Below, piece by piece: positions 11,166-23,102 of a stretch of DNA of 64,000 nt. Each line of letters begins with the position of its first letter. Position 1 is the first letter of the stretch. A model generated the notes under the pieces. The model was not told the origin of the DNA. It made no database searches and was given only the letters and a program-made list of their open reading frames with translations. The position numbers and the translations under genes were made by a program. The stretch comes from Mycteria americana. Taxonomy: Eukaryota; Chordata; Aves; Ciconiiformes; Ciconiidae. The stretch lies in the NCBI RefSeq assembly GCF_035582795.1, contig NC_134366.1, forward strand, positions 141,518,756-141,582,755, written 5' to 3'.

Positions 11166-12894
11166 TCATAGCAGTTGATCCTATATTCAGTCCATTAAAC
11201 TATGGAAGAATACAAAACTATTGCTGAACACGGTAAAAAGTGATAGCATTTTGTGAGTCGAAAATAAACAAACTAGTTTGGTTTAGTAAGGTTTGTATAT
11301 TTGATGCCGTTATTTGTTAAATGAGAGAAAAACTGATTTTTTTTTGGCTACTAAGAAAGGGCTAGTGTTTTGTGAAAGAGATTTTAATGGCCAGGACACA
11401 TATCAACTCTGATTTAACGTAAATTGCATCTAATTGTGTGGAATTTTCCTCTGAAGTTTCTGTTGAATACAATAGCTTTCACTTCCTGCAATAAAACACA
11501 GTATATCGTTCCTATGCACTACTAAGAGAGATGTGACACTGCTGTTCTTTCTGCTATGCCACCCACACCAAATCCAGAGAAAATTATTACAACGGAAGTC
11601 AAATGGTCCCTGTTTATCTACCTACTTATCTATTTTTCCCACACAGGAGGACTGAAGTTGTGTAATTAGTATCTGTAAGGTCTTTTGAGGAACTTGAATA
11701 AAAGTCTCAGAATAAATATTCTTATTTTTATCAGGCAGTAATAGCCTATAAACCCCATTTATTACACCTTTTATGAGGACAGTACATGGCTTGGCACTGG
11801 TGGACCTTAATTCTTACCAACTTCTTTACATTCAGTGACATGTTTTATGAGCAAAAATGAAGGCGTTAAATTTAAATTTCCCAAAGATCAATACTGCAAC
11901 TCTTATACCTTACTTATACTTACCTATACCTAAGTATATACTTACTTCTTATCTTTTTCAGCTTGTCTTGTAGCATAAATTTAAGAAACATAATTCCTTA
12001 CTTCTTCCTAATAAATAAGAAGACAGCTTTCCTGAAGAGGATTCAACTGGAGAGCTTTCCTAGAGATCAGTGACACATGAGGAAATTCACAACTCCACAA
12101 GAGTTAGCTGTGAGCGGTGTGCAAAGGCACCCTGGCATGAGGTGGTGGAGAAAAGGGAAGGAAGAGGAAGAAGGGAAGGAACGGGGATATTCTACAAATT
12201 CAGAGAGTATTTGGAACATCTTGAGAGTCTCCATTTGCCACTTAGACACTCAGAAGAACATCCATTTATTCCACTATATTATCTGCACATGTCCTCATGC
12301 TTATATAGCTTCCTATTAAGTCAGTGAACTTCTAAATATTGACATAGAAATATATATATATATAATTCAAAGGTAAATTATAGCCTTTGTTTTCAAATTG
12401 TTTGGGCATAACATCATAAATATTGTTTATAGCATTATTTCTTTGAAAGTCATCTCATCAGCTTCTGCCTGTTCTTACTGTAGCTTATTCAAGCCTACCC
12501 TTTCCTTGAAATCTCATTTTAAAATAATGTTTACATTAATGGTCTGTTAATAGGCTGTCATTTAAAATAAGTTTAAATTATTAAAAAGTAGGACCAAGCT
12601 TAACCCATTGTTCTGAAAAATGCTTCATTTATTGCATTCCTTGTGGCTACTTAAGTTAAAAATTGTATAGTTAGAGGGTAAATTGCAAATACAGTAGTCT
12701 GTTTTATCATTATGATGAAAACCATACCAAAATTTGCAATATAAATTAAACTTTCCCTGGGACTTTTGACTTCTGATGCAAAGGTTGCTTTTATAGGTGT
12801 TTCTTCAAAGCTCTATAATACACTAAATGCATGTGACATTTAAATCATATATTGTCACTGCACCGTCATCATTTTGTTTAGGTACTAAGAAACT

Positions 12895-13010
12895 AGACAC
12901 AGACTCTTCAGTACACTAAGGAAACTGCTCAATATGCAGAGGTTTAAGTCACATGATTCCTATTAATTTTAATGGGAGTTACATGGATAAATCTGTGTGC
13001 TGAAATTCAT
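12895..13010 (+). repeat. Possible ancient amniote SINE (MIR1_Amn-like) fragment
   Basis: Contains CACATGATTCCTATTAATTT / TAATGGGAGTTACATGGATA, resembling the 'TTGACTTCAATGGGAGTTAC' signature common in old reptile and bird SINE relics. Boundaries are uncertain. Confidence 0.4.
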
Positions 13011-16000
13011 GAGAATTTAATGTCAATAGAATTTACTGTTCCCAACTTTGCTCTCTGAACCTTTGTGCCTGGCTACCTGCACCTCTGTAAAGGTCCTGGG
13101 GGAAAGGAGAGGACGGAGCAGTATAAAGTGATTAAAGCAAAGACATTCAGAGTTTAAGAGGTCTATGGTATGTATTCAAAGGTAGGAAATAAGTAATCAA
13201 TATCAAATGAGAGAAAAGGTAGTTTTGAAATTATACTCTCCTTAAGATCTCCTTTGAAAGCATAATCTCCTTAGTCATAGTGTGTTTTGCACAATACATA
13301 ATTTTTTCTAAATTGTGTAAGGAATATATATTGATATTGAAGTCTGACACTTCAGTGAAGTGTATCAAATGGATGCTCATTTATACAATAAACAACACAA
13401 AAATACTCAGAGGTTGTACTTAGAGTTTAACTTACATGTATAAAAATAGTTGCTGGATTTCTATGACTTTCAAACTGAAACAGATTCAAGCTGAACCCAT
13501 TTGGTATGCCTAAAAAGTGTGAGGGAAGGAAAAAAAAAAAAGACAAAGAAAAGTTTAGGAACATAATTAGGACATATGAAAAGAAGTAGTTAAGTGCTAG
13601 CTTTGGGTTCAGTTCCTGCCACCATTACCTCCACAGAAACCAGTGGAACTAAACTTGGGTATGAATAAAAGCAGCACATAGTATGAAAAAAAAGATCAAA
13701 ATAATTTTTTTAATCTTACTCAGATCTTAGGCTATTGACTCAAACAGTGAACATCTAATATGCTTTGAGAGTTGTTCAACACTGCCAAATATACCATCCA
13801 AGTGCACTTTTTTGGCAGAATTGTATGCAGCTTGTATTTATTAGATAGGCAGCTATTTGAGTTGATTAGCTACAAACATTTCATGAAAAAGAAATAATTG
13901 CTCATTCACTATAAATACATGTAGTTTTCTTCACCACTTGCTGACTCAGCTTCACTTGTGGTCTGAAGGATGAAGTCATACGGGTTTTTCATATTCTTGT
14001 TTTAATTTGTAACTTTGGGAGGAATAAGAGCGGCAGTCTGTTATAGCTCGCCCTTGTTCTGTTGCACTGTTCCCAAGGACAGAGGCTAGGGAATCCCTCT
14101 GCTGTCTAGTGGAGTGAAGAAGTCACCAGCAGACTCTCTTTTGGAGAGTTAGGGAAGGAGGAGACAGCAATGATACCGAGTACACTGACTACACACAGCT
14201 GGCAAACAACTTAAGGACTGGTGCCAACTTGTATAAGTAAACCTGCACCCAGATCAGGACCTAGCAGAGACTGGGGAGTGGGCTGGCTTCTTGAATATCT
14301 GTCCCCAAGCAACCTATGGAAACTGAGCTCATCAGAGCTTGCTCCTGATTTTTTAATCCAGCAGAACTGAATGTGAACTTATGGAGAGCTCTTTGAATGC
14401 TGGGCATCTCCAAGAAGCAGAAATTACAACTGACATAACTTTTTACTGGAGCAGTTAAAAGATCATGGTCCTGATTTTCATACTGACGTTGGGACCATAA
14501 CTGTTTTACTGGTTTCTTTTTCAGCTCACTAATATTCCCAGGTAATGTTCTGTTCTGGGATATAGTTAGAACACAGTCATGGCCTGGAAGTAATGAGAAG
14601 GAAATAGAGAATGACTGGGCCCCCAGCACCTAGCTAATGAGTCCATCCTTCCAACAGTCTTTCTCTTTACAGGGGGAAGTTTAGTTTTATTGCTGCCCCT
14701 TTTGCTTCTTCAGGATATATACTTGGAAGGGTTCCTACTTCAGCTCTTCTGGCTGCCCTCCATGCTTCTTAAAAATAATAATTACAGACCTTGTTCTCCT
14801 TTTGATAGACTCTGAATACCACTTGAGTGTGAATAGCTTGATACACACGTTTTTTTCTTTAAGACCCTATCTGATTTTTGATACAACAGCTTATAGTAAC
14901 ACTATTTCATATGAAAGGCTATTGAAAACAACTGGCAGAGACCTGGGGAGAAAAGAGCTATGCACTTGGAGAAAATGCCAGTTACATAGATTCAGAGGGA
15001 TGGGCACTGTCACACTACTAGCCACAGTGAAAGAAATTACTGCGATTCACATTTGAAGAAAGAACATAATCGGAAATAGAATTACACATGCAACAGTTTG
15101 CATCAGACTAGGAGAAATGTAGGAGAAAACCAACCATGTCAAACTCTGGAGCCATCTAATACCATGTGAAAAATGTAGCTTGGTGTAAAGTTTTTCCTTT
15201 ATACCAAGCCAAAACACAGTTACTTAGAAAGCTATCCTCATTTCTGTACTTTCAGAGAACACCTTTCAGATAATTATTTAATTGTATAGACTTTGCTATA
15301 ATTAACAGATTAACACGTGCAGAATTTGCTGAGGAGGATTTCATGGAATAAGATCATATAATAGCAAATGTCAACGCATGTCACCTATGCATGTGCTTAA
15401 TTTGGGATCTGTTGAAGGAAAGGCATACGTAGGGAACAAAACAAGGTACCCTTGATATTTAACAATACAGTTGCTGTCAGCAGGGTGCTTGGAAGATAAC
15501 AGAAATAACCCTTAACCCAAAATAAGATTTTGTAAGTAGTGAGAGCTCTGAAAATGTGTACATATACATTTGGTAATAAAGTTTTGGAAGATGATGTATA
15601 ACTTGTATCAAACATGCAGAAGCAACCTAGGTATAAAAAGAATTCAAAGGTACAAACAGCTGAGTACCAGCAAAAAAAGACAGATTACAAAAATTAAAAA
15701 GAACTGGGAGGAGGACATTACGAGAGAGAACAAAGCTTAACCTCTGTTGATGTACCAAAGAATAATTTGACCTGAGCAAGCATGGTTGGATTTTTAAAAG
15801 TCCACTTTTTATGAATGACTCAAAACAGCTCTTCTAAAGTGAGGTAGGACATCTTAGCAGAAAGTTCATCTGCCAGTGACTCCTCTCGTTTTCACTGCCT
15901 CGTGGGAAGTGCTGCACCTCTCCTCTCCAGTGACACGCAGCAACAACTGGCGAATGTATATGCACAGGCAGTCAGATACTGTAACTGAGATTGTTAAAAT

Positions 16001-16704
16001 GGAAAAACTTAGCTTATATGGCAGTTGATATGGTATCCAGCTACTGCACAAGCAAGTCATTAGCACTGTATTTTAACAAAATGAGATTGTAATTAGGTGC
16101 CTTTGATTCTAAAGACAGAATGAGTTGCACATTTCTGGCTGCCGTTCCCAAAGCGTGACATCAGAGTAATCAGCCGTAGACTGTCATTCTCTGCTCACCC
16201 CACATTTTTACTCCATTAGTAACTCGCAACTAGTCCCTGGGCAAGACAAGATTCTCAGTCATCAGTGAGCAATAAATATCTCTGCCAGGGTTGATAAGAT
16301 TTCTCAGACACGTATGGTACTTTTTGTTTCGTTCCTGTTTTGCAATTTCACAAGCTGTCTCTGTGTTGAAGTTGGGTCTGGATCGCTGTTGACTTGCGGC
16401 TGCTTTGCCTCAGTAGGAATTAACAGTGTTCCTTTGTGCTAGCTGTCTTGAATGGAATAGGAGCATCAGAATAGCTGTCTTTCACTCCACAATGTGGGAA
16501 GACTGTCCAGAATACCCTGTGAACCGCAGTTCTCACCTGTTGCAGTGACCCTATGAGTCACTGAGTGCAGATGAACAGAGTAACTTGCAGCCCTACGCTG
16601 GGCTGTGGCCAGCACAGCCCGGCCGTAGGACTGGGAAATCCTACAGTCCTGTAGTTTAGTTTAAAGTTACCTGTAACTCTTCCTCGTGGGATTTGAGCAT
16701 AGTC

Positions 16705-16775
16705 TTGCTAGCCCATTGACTTCAGCAAGAAGTCTGTGCTTCGAATAATTACAGAATTGGGTCCAGAATCTGGAA
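16705..16775 (+). repeat. Possible ancient amniote SINE fragment
   Basis: CTAGCCCATTGACTTCAGCA followed by TCTGTGCTTCGAATAA and CAGAATTGGGTCCAGA resembles the CCATTGACTTCAATGGG...CAGGATTGGG(C/T)CC signature of amniote MIR1-like repeats. Confidence 0.4.
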
Positions 16776-17864
16776 CTACGCATCTCAAAATGGAGATTAA
16801 TGACTACATTCAAGAGCTATTCCCCAATATACGAGGTATTACCTTAGGACGTCGCAAATGATGTGTGAAATGAGACACCTTTGCCGATTGGCAGTGCACA
16901 AAGAGGATAAAGAGAATGACATGTAATTATTACTGTGCTATAAGCTGTGATATTCAACCTATACAAAGACAGAAAAGTCCAATAAATCCCAAAGCCTTAG
17001 ATTTGTTTAAAAAAGAATAAACTGCTTGGAAACTTCTTTTTAACAACTTCACCAGAACTTTCTTCTGGAAGGGAGAAGGGTCCAAAAAAAGAAAGGGACA
17101 CATTTTAAATTAGTCTCCTCCTCTCAAAGCTCATGCCCTTCTTTCCCTTTACTTGGAAAAACACCTTTCAAGAACATTACCAAATTCCCTTAAATACTGG
17201 GGGGTGGGAAGGAGGGAAGCTATGACATTACTAAAGTTTTGAGAGGATTGTGGCTGTACCTTTATCTGTCAACGTAACAGATGCAATGCTGTCTCTTTTA
17301 CAGACAGAAATGAATACAAGGTATGTCTGCCAAAGCATGGATTAAGAATTAGTTAAGAATCTTTTTTCCAATTTTATGAATGTTATGTTTTGTGGTAAAT
17401 TATAGAGCATACCTTACCCAATCTGAGAGATAAACTGTTAGCAAAATGTGTTAAAAACAGCTGAAGAAAGTGTATGCACCAGTGTCTGGCATCAGTTCTG
17501 TAAGTTTCCCAAAGGCGATTTCAATAAATTCAGAAAGCCTCTGCACATTTTTAGATAGATATGTCAGGCAAATCAGAATCCCTCCAGTTCTGAAACATGA
17601 ACAGTATTATTTATATATGAAATGTTTTGAAAAGGTAAAATGAAGTTACATGTGCGGAGAAAAGTGAAGAATATTAATCCTGGGAGTTTTGTTTGCTACA
17701 TGGTCAACCAATTTTTTTCACCTGTATATGGGGTGCTTATCTTCTGTTGATTTAATTGATAAACGCATAATGAAAGTTTGTAATCCTGCATGATAGTTTT
17801 ATTAAGAAAAAAGATCTTCTACATAGCATCAATGTTCAGCAGATCATAAAAAGATACCTTAAAA

Positions 17865-18660
17865 AGAAAATTATTACGGAATTGTTTCTAATGGTACCCA
17901 GCAGACATCAGCACTAGGCTCAGTGTTATTCAGTATTCCCAGCAGTGATCTAGAGGTGCATATAGAAATTACCATGTTAAAGATCTGAGGATCTGAGGAT
18001 GACAGAAAGATTACTTGAGTAGTACATAATGATGAGAACAAGGAAGAGATCTCTCGACAAGCTAGACCCATTGAAAAAATGAGCATTTTAGGAGAGATGA
18101 ATGCAAAGTTATACATTGATACAAAGGAATTTCACCCAAAAAAATGGGGTACAGTGCCTTGGAATGCTTTGACTCTGCAAGGATTTATGGGCCATAGTAG
18201 ACCAGCAACTCAACATGCGCTCCCACTGTGAAGCTGCATGAACAGAGCTAATGTAATCCTTGAATCCTGATGCAATTTTTGGAATAATTCCCATAGATCT
18301 GTTGTCCATATTTTAATGGGAATGGTGGAAAAAAATAGTGAGTTCACAAAACTGCATTCAAAATTAATTTGAGAGCAGGAAAAAATTATTTGCTGTGAAA
18401 GTATAAACTCATTCTGTTTGATTATCAAAAAGGAGGGCTGAGGGTGACTGGATTAAAGTTTCTAGATAATGGGAGAAAATCCTCATGTGCAAAGACTCTT
18501 TGTCCTGAAGGGACAATAACATAACAACAACCCCACCCCAAAACACCCCTGAAAGGGAAAAAAAATTAATCTGGAAGCTGAAGACTAACGAATCAGAAAC
18601 AAAACCGTTTTCTAATAATGAAAATAAATGTTGAAATAAATTGCCCAAAAATGATGAATC
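17865..18660 (+). mobile_element. Degraded CR1-type LINE, 3' part
   Basis: A third ancient CR1 relic, in sense orientation. Recognisable blocks are TCAGTGTTATTCAGTATTCC.CAGCAGTGATCTAGAGGT (17921-17960), a GATGACAGAAAGATTACTTGAGTAGT segment (ADD-like region, frameshifted), TGGGCCATAGTAGACCAGCAACTCAACATG.GCTCCCACTGTGAAGCTGC (18187-18237), GAGCTAATGTAATCCTTGAATCCTGATGCA (18244-18275), and near the 3' end AATCTGGAAGCTGAAGACTAACGAATCAGA (18568-18598) and TAAATTGCCCAAAAATGATGAATCC. An A- and C-rich insertion near 18525-18560 interrupts it. Not coding. Confidence 0.8.
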
Positions 18661-19214
18661 CTTCCTATTGGTATATCTTCAAATCATGATACAAGCTAGA
18701 ATTTCACCAAATATTAGCTATTCTTTATTTAAATAACAATTTTATTGGACTCTACACCAAATAAATCAAATAGATAAAATTTAAGGGTCTTCAACATACC
18801 AGCGAACTAACTGATGTTTGATTTCAGAAATCCAAAACAGAATAGAAAAAGGAAGAAATAAAATAGAGGGAAATTAGAATGATCTATTCAGAATTACATC
18901 GTCTGAAGATCTGAAGCCTGACTTGGGGCTTTTGTTATAGTTCTAAGTGACGATCTCTGACTCTAGACCATATGGTCTACTGTGGTATGTATTGCATAAC
19001 TATGGAAAATGTCTTAATGTAGGTATTTTTCATTCGCATAAAATTGTCTGTAAGAATTTATATCCCAGCTGGTATGATGTTATACAGAAACAATATCATG
19101 TGTTGTTCTGCAAGTTGTGCATATGTTTGGTTTCTGAGGCCAAAAATCAGGATGTGGTTTGAAGAAAAGTGGGAGGAGTCAACTAGTAAAAGTGTTATAC
19201 CATATGACAACCTC

Positions 19215-19230
19215 AAAAAAAAAAAAAAAA
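19215..19230. repeat. Poly(A) tract, 16 A
   Basis: Uninterrupted A run. No retrocopied gene or SINE is recognisable upstream of it. Confidence 0.9.
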
Positions 19231-20538
19231 GAGCATATCAGTTGGGAAAATATATAGCAGAAGCAGAGACTGCCTTTACTGCAATAACTAGTGATCTGCT
19301 GTGCACATGTGCACATTCACATACCACTGGAGTTTTGAAAGAATAGAATTGCAACCTGTTGTTTGCATAGTCTAAATGTCCGTAACGATACAGCAAAACC
19401 ACTTTTTTGTGATGTAATCTGTTATATTGTACCAGTATAAATCACTCTGAATTTCAGTATATTAGAGGCAAACTAAATTATTAAGAATACAAAATGCCTT
19501 CCATGTCTATGACGGGAGACAGGATGGTCATGTCACACTGTACAGAGGTCCACTTGTAGGCTTGCTGTTGATTGAGGAGAGGCTCCTGAGTACTTATCTG
19601 CTACAGGGTAATGGTCTGTAGGTCACCTCAGTGGATTTTAAAGATATTGGAATGTTAAGACTCATGACCTGGAAAGTGCCCAACTTGTAAATGGTTTAAC
19701 ATACCTCTTCCTCAGGTGAGTCATGCGTCTGCTTAAGTCTGAAAATATTTTACTGCCAGACCTAATACAACCAAATGGAAACATATTTTTTGATCCCTAA
19801 GTTAACACACTAGGTCTCCCTAAGTATTTAACTTGGGTTAGAGATTCACAGTGGAGTGAAAGTAAACAGCTTCAATCTCCATAAGTATATATAATACATT
19901 AATTCAAAAAAAATAATAAAATGTAAATAGCTTCAAAAGCAGTTTTATACAAGTCTACTCTTGATATATAAGCCAGTTGAAATAGTAGGAAAAATAGGTT
20001 TCTTGGGGAAATCACAGCATTTGTAGCTCCCTGTTTGTTTCCTACATTAATTTTTTGAAGTGTGTTGCAATTTTCAGGCTCCATATGGACACATTTAGTC
20101 ACATTAATTTCTCTAGTATTTTAATCAAGTTTTCAGTAGTTATTTTTTTTAATTCTATGTTTTCTGACTGTATGGTTAATGTAAGTAAATAAGTAATCAC
20201 CAGATGGAATGAAATTCTGCTTCCTGAACTTACTGGAATTAAAGTACTGCAATTATATAGTTTGCATGCAATTATATTACATGCAAAAATAAGTACTGCA
20301 ATTAAAGTAACTTGAAATAGCAACATGAATAAACTTTACATAAATTAGCCATTTTCACAATTAAAACATAAGCCCAAAAGATGCCCCTATATATTTAAAC
20401 CACTCTGAATTTCATTAAAGACAGATAATAAATGAAAAGTTATTCTCAAGGGTTAATCTCTAGTTTAATCTTTAACTTACCAACAATCCTAACACATTCC
20501 TTTGTATCATATAATAATTATGGTTTCTTATTTTTTAG

Positions 20539-20651
20539 TAGGGCCCGATACCTTTGGTGGCATCTGGTGAGCATGTGTCAGTGATATGACGGGCATTTCA
20601 TACACCTGCGCTTCAGCTGTGAGCTGGCACCTACCACTGGCAAAGCAGCAG
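20539..20651 (+). other. Candidate non-coding exon (113 bp)
   Basis: A pyrimidine-rich acceptor (GGTTTCTTATTTTTTAG, ending 20538) and a near-consensus donor (CAGCAG|GTAAGA at 20652) bracket a segment that is more GC-rich than its surroundings. All three forward frames contain stops, so if it is spliced it would be lncRNA or UTR. There is no transcript support here, and isolated matches of this quality occur by chance in long windows. Confidence 0.22.
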
Positions 20652-21965
20652 GTAAGAGACATCTTTGTCACTTCACTGATCATCTAAAAAGCAAAATGTT
20701 GCATTCCTAATTTTGATGTTCTGATAACCTATTTTGATTCTGTATTTGATTAGTTAATTGTCTTTCCTACCCTAAATCCTGAGAGCTTCAAACAAGAATG
20801 AATTTTTTTTTAATGTCTCTAACCTTACAAACTTGGACCTATATTGAAGGCCAGAACACATTTCAAGGCTGGTTGCAAGAGCATAAAGCTACACTCAGGG
20901 TCAAGCCTAGGGCATAGTTTAGGATACGCAAGAGAAGAAATCTCAGGTGCACGCAGTCCCCTTGCATAGCTCTGCAGTGACAACCAGCCACTCGCCTTTC
21001 TGGCAAAATCACACATCCTAGGACAGCCCTGAGATCGCCTGTTGCTAAGATGGACGGGTTAAGCAATCCTGGCTGTCGGCAGACCCAACAGCTCAGTCTT
21101 GAGCAGAGCTAAAGGATGGCAACACGGAGCGGGGGTCAGGAGACACACCACCCTGAACACACTCCACACCTATTGTCAGAGTAGACATCTGTCAGTACTG
21201 CCAGTATAGTCTGTGGAGAGACTGTTTGCTTGTTATATTTTACTTTTTATATAGGTTTTCTACAAGTTCCACTAATTTCCCTTCATGTAGCACGAAATAT
21301 GTACAGCCATATGGCAACAGTTCTGTCACCAAAATTCTCTACAGGAGATTCACAACAATCCAAGTCTTTTTTTGCCTTGTTTTTTCAAGAAATGCTAATG
21401 AAATCAGCCTGCTTATTTAATGGGAAAAGCCATGGCATTTGCATATTACTTTTCATACCATGGTATGGCCCAATCTGAATTGGTCTAAAGGTAAGGGGTC
21501 TTCCAGTGATATCCTTTAACAAACAGCCTCGAGATTTTAGCCAGACAAAGATATCCCTGAAAGTTTAGTAACTGAAATACGAAACATGGCCCATGCTAAT
21601 GCTAAGTATGTTTTTGTGAGGATGACAGAATTCTGCTGATCATGGGATCACTTAAAGGAGGTTTTTTTTATTCACAGCAACCCTCCCTTCTATCAATCTC
21701 CAGAGACCTGCATATTCCAGAGATGATACCAAAAATCAGTCCATTAAACACTTAAAAACAAAAAAACAAAAGACAAAAAACCCACATCCCGCAAAATCTT
21801 AAAGTTGCCACTACCACCTTAAAGAACAAGCTCTTACTGGATCTGTAGCACAAACTGTCTTTTATCTCAAAAGCAGGAGGTCCAACAGCCAATTTTTAAG
21901 TACGCTATGAAACACTTTTCTGTTGCACTGTGAAACATCTAAAGATTGCACAACACTGGACAGAA

Positions 21966-22055
21966 GTGGGCATTATCATATTCTATTTACAGATAGGGCA
22001 ACTAAGACAGATTAAACGCCCTACACACTTTTGCAATAGCAGCAAAGAACAGCCC
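21966..22055 (+). repeat. Possible MIR/CORE-SINE fragment
   Basis: CATTATCATATTCTATTTAC followed by AGATAGGGCAACTAAGACAG and ATTAAACGCCCT follows the MIR core layout (ATTATC.CCATTTTACAGATGAGGAAACTGAGGCA.AGA..TTAAG). Diverged but collinear. Confidence 0.5.
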
Positions 22056-22877
22056 CTGGAACGATTCCTGCAATCTACCCTAAATACTGTGTCGGACAAC
22101 TCTTTTTTTCCCTGCCTGAAGATTTTCTTCATTATGAAACTTTTTTTTTTCAGTTCCAATTATTTTTTAAGAAAATTAAGCAATTTCTTTAGATTTTTGG
22201 TTTTATGTTATCCTTATTGTTTCTGAGATCCTCTTGCAGTTTGGAAAATAAATACCTTTCCAGGCTGCATTTATTTATTTCTGTTGAATAACCTTGACTT
22301 CCTAGTGCTTCCTCTGTGAATGGAAAAAAAAGTCATTATTTGTGCTCCCCCTTTACATCTACATTCACACATCTTGGTACACAGCACTCTCACCAATGAC
22401 AATACATTTCTGGAAATTGTACTAATTGTCACTAAATTCAAGGATCTGATTCAGGAAAACATGTCTGAAACAGAAAAAAAAAAAAACAAAACAGTGCAAC
22501 ATTAAAACACATAGCTAAACTTTTGCCCAAATTCATAACCAAAGGAATATAAGAAAAACTGAGCTGGAATTGTGATGAAAAAATAAAGTAGTAGTCATCA
22601 TGTGAATCAATAATTTTCTTTACAAAATAAACTCTGAAAACCTAACTAATTAAAAGACATTCTTCTTCAGATTATCGCAATCTTAAGGAGGGTCAGAGAG
22701 TTGTCTTGAAATCTCTGACAGTCACTTTAAGCATTTCATTGTGAGTAATGACAGAAACATCCTATCTTCCATGTTCCTCTGGTAGGACAAAAATCAGATG
22801 ATACGATAAAAAAGAAACTAAACAATATGAAAACAATAACACTTTTCTGCCCCAAACTATGTTCCATTTTTTTATAG

Positions 22878-23102
22878 GGCTTTTGGAAATGTTAATGGTT
22901 TAAAGCAGTGAGTAACAGTGACCTCTGAACAGCAGGTTCCGGGATTTAGACATGTAAATAATTTTTTCTCTTCGAACTTGAAAATGAAGGCTACGGTTTG
23001 CTCTGCCACCACTCATGGGGCTTTGTCTGATGACACAGATGTAGAAGCTTTGAGTAAAATGGAAATGTCAGTTGCCAGAAGCATAACCGTGAGCAAATCC
23101 TG
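22878..23102 (+). other. Candidate non-coding or UTR exon (225 bp)
   Basis: Bounded by an acceptor (CATTTTTTTATAG ending 22877) and a strong donor (ATCCTG|GTAAGC at 23103). An open frame of 62 codons (22918-23106) covers most of it and reads across the donor, with no known domain. A GC-richer stretch follows (23107-23190). Unsupported by transcript data. Confidence 0.22.

Larger units (their letters stand above)
8858..17864. other. AT-rich intergenic sequence, no gene recognised
   Basis: About 9 kb without a recognisable exon or RNA gene. It contains a short perfect hairpin (10500-10524) and three possible ancient SINE fragments (annotated separately). Small open frames, such as 122 codons at 14261-14629 on the minus strand, show no domain. 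Confidence 0.55.
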
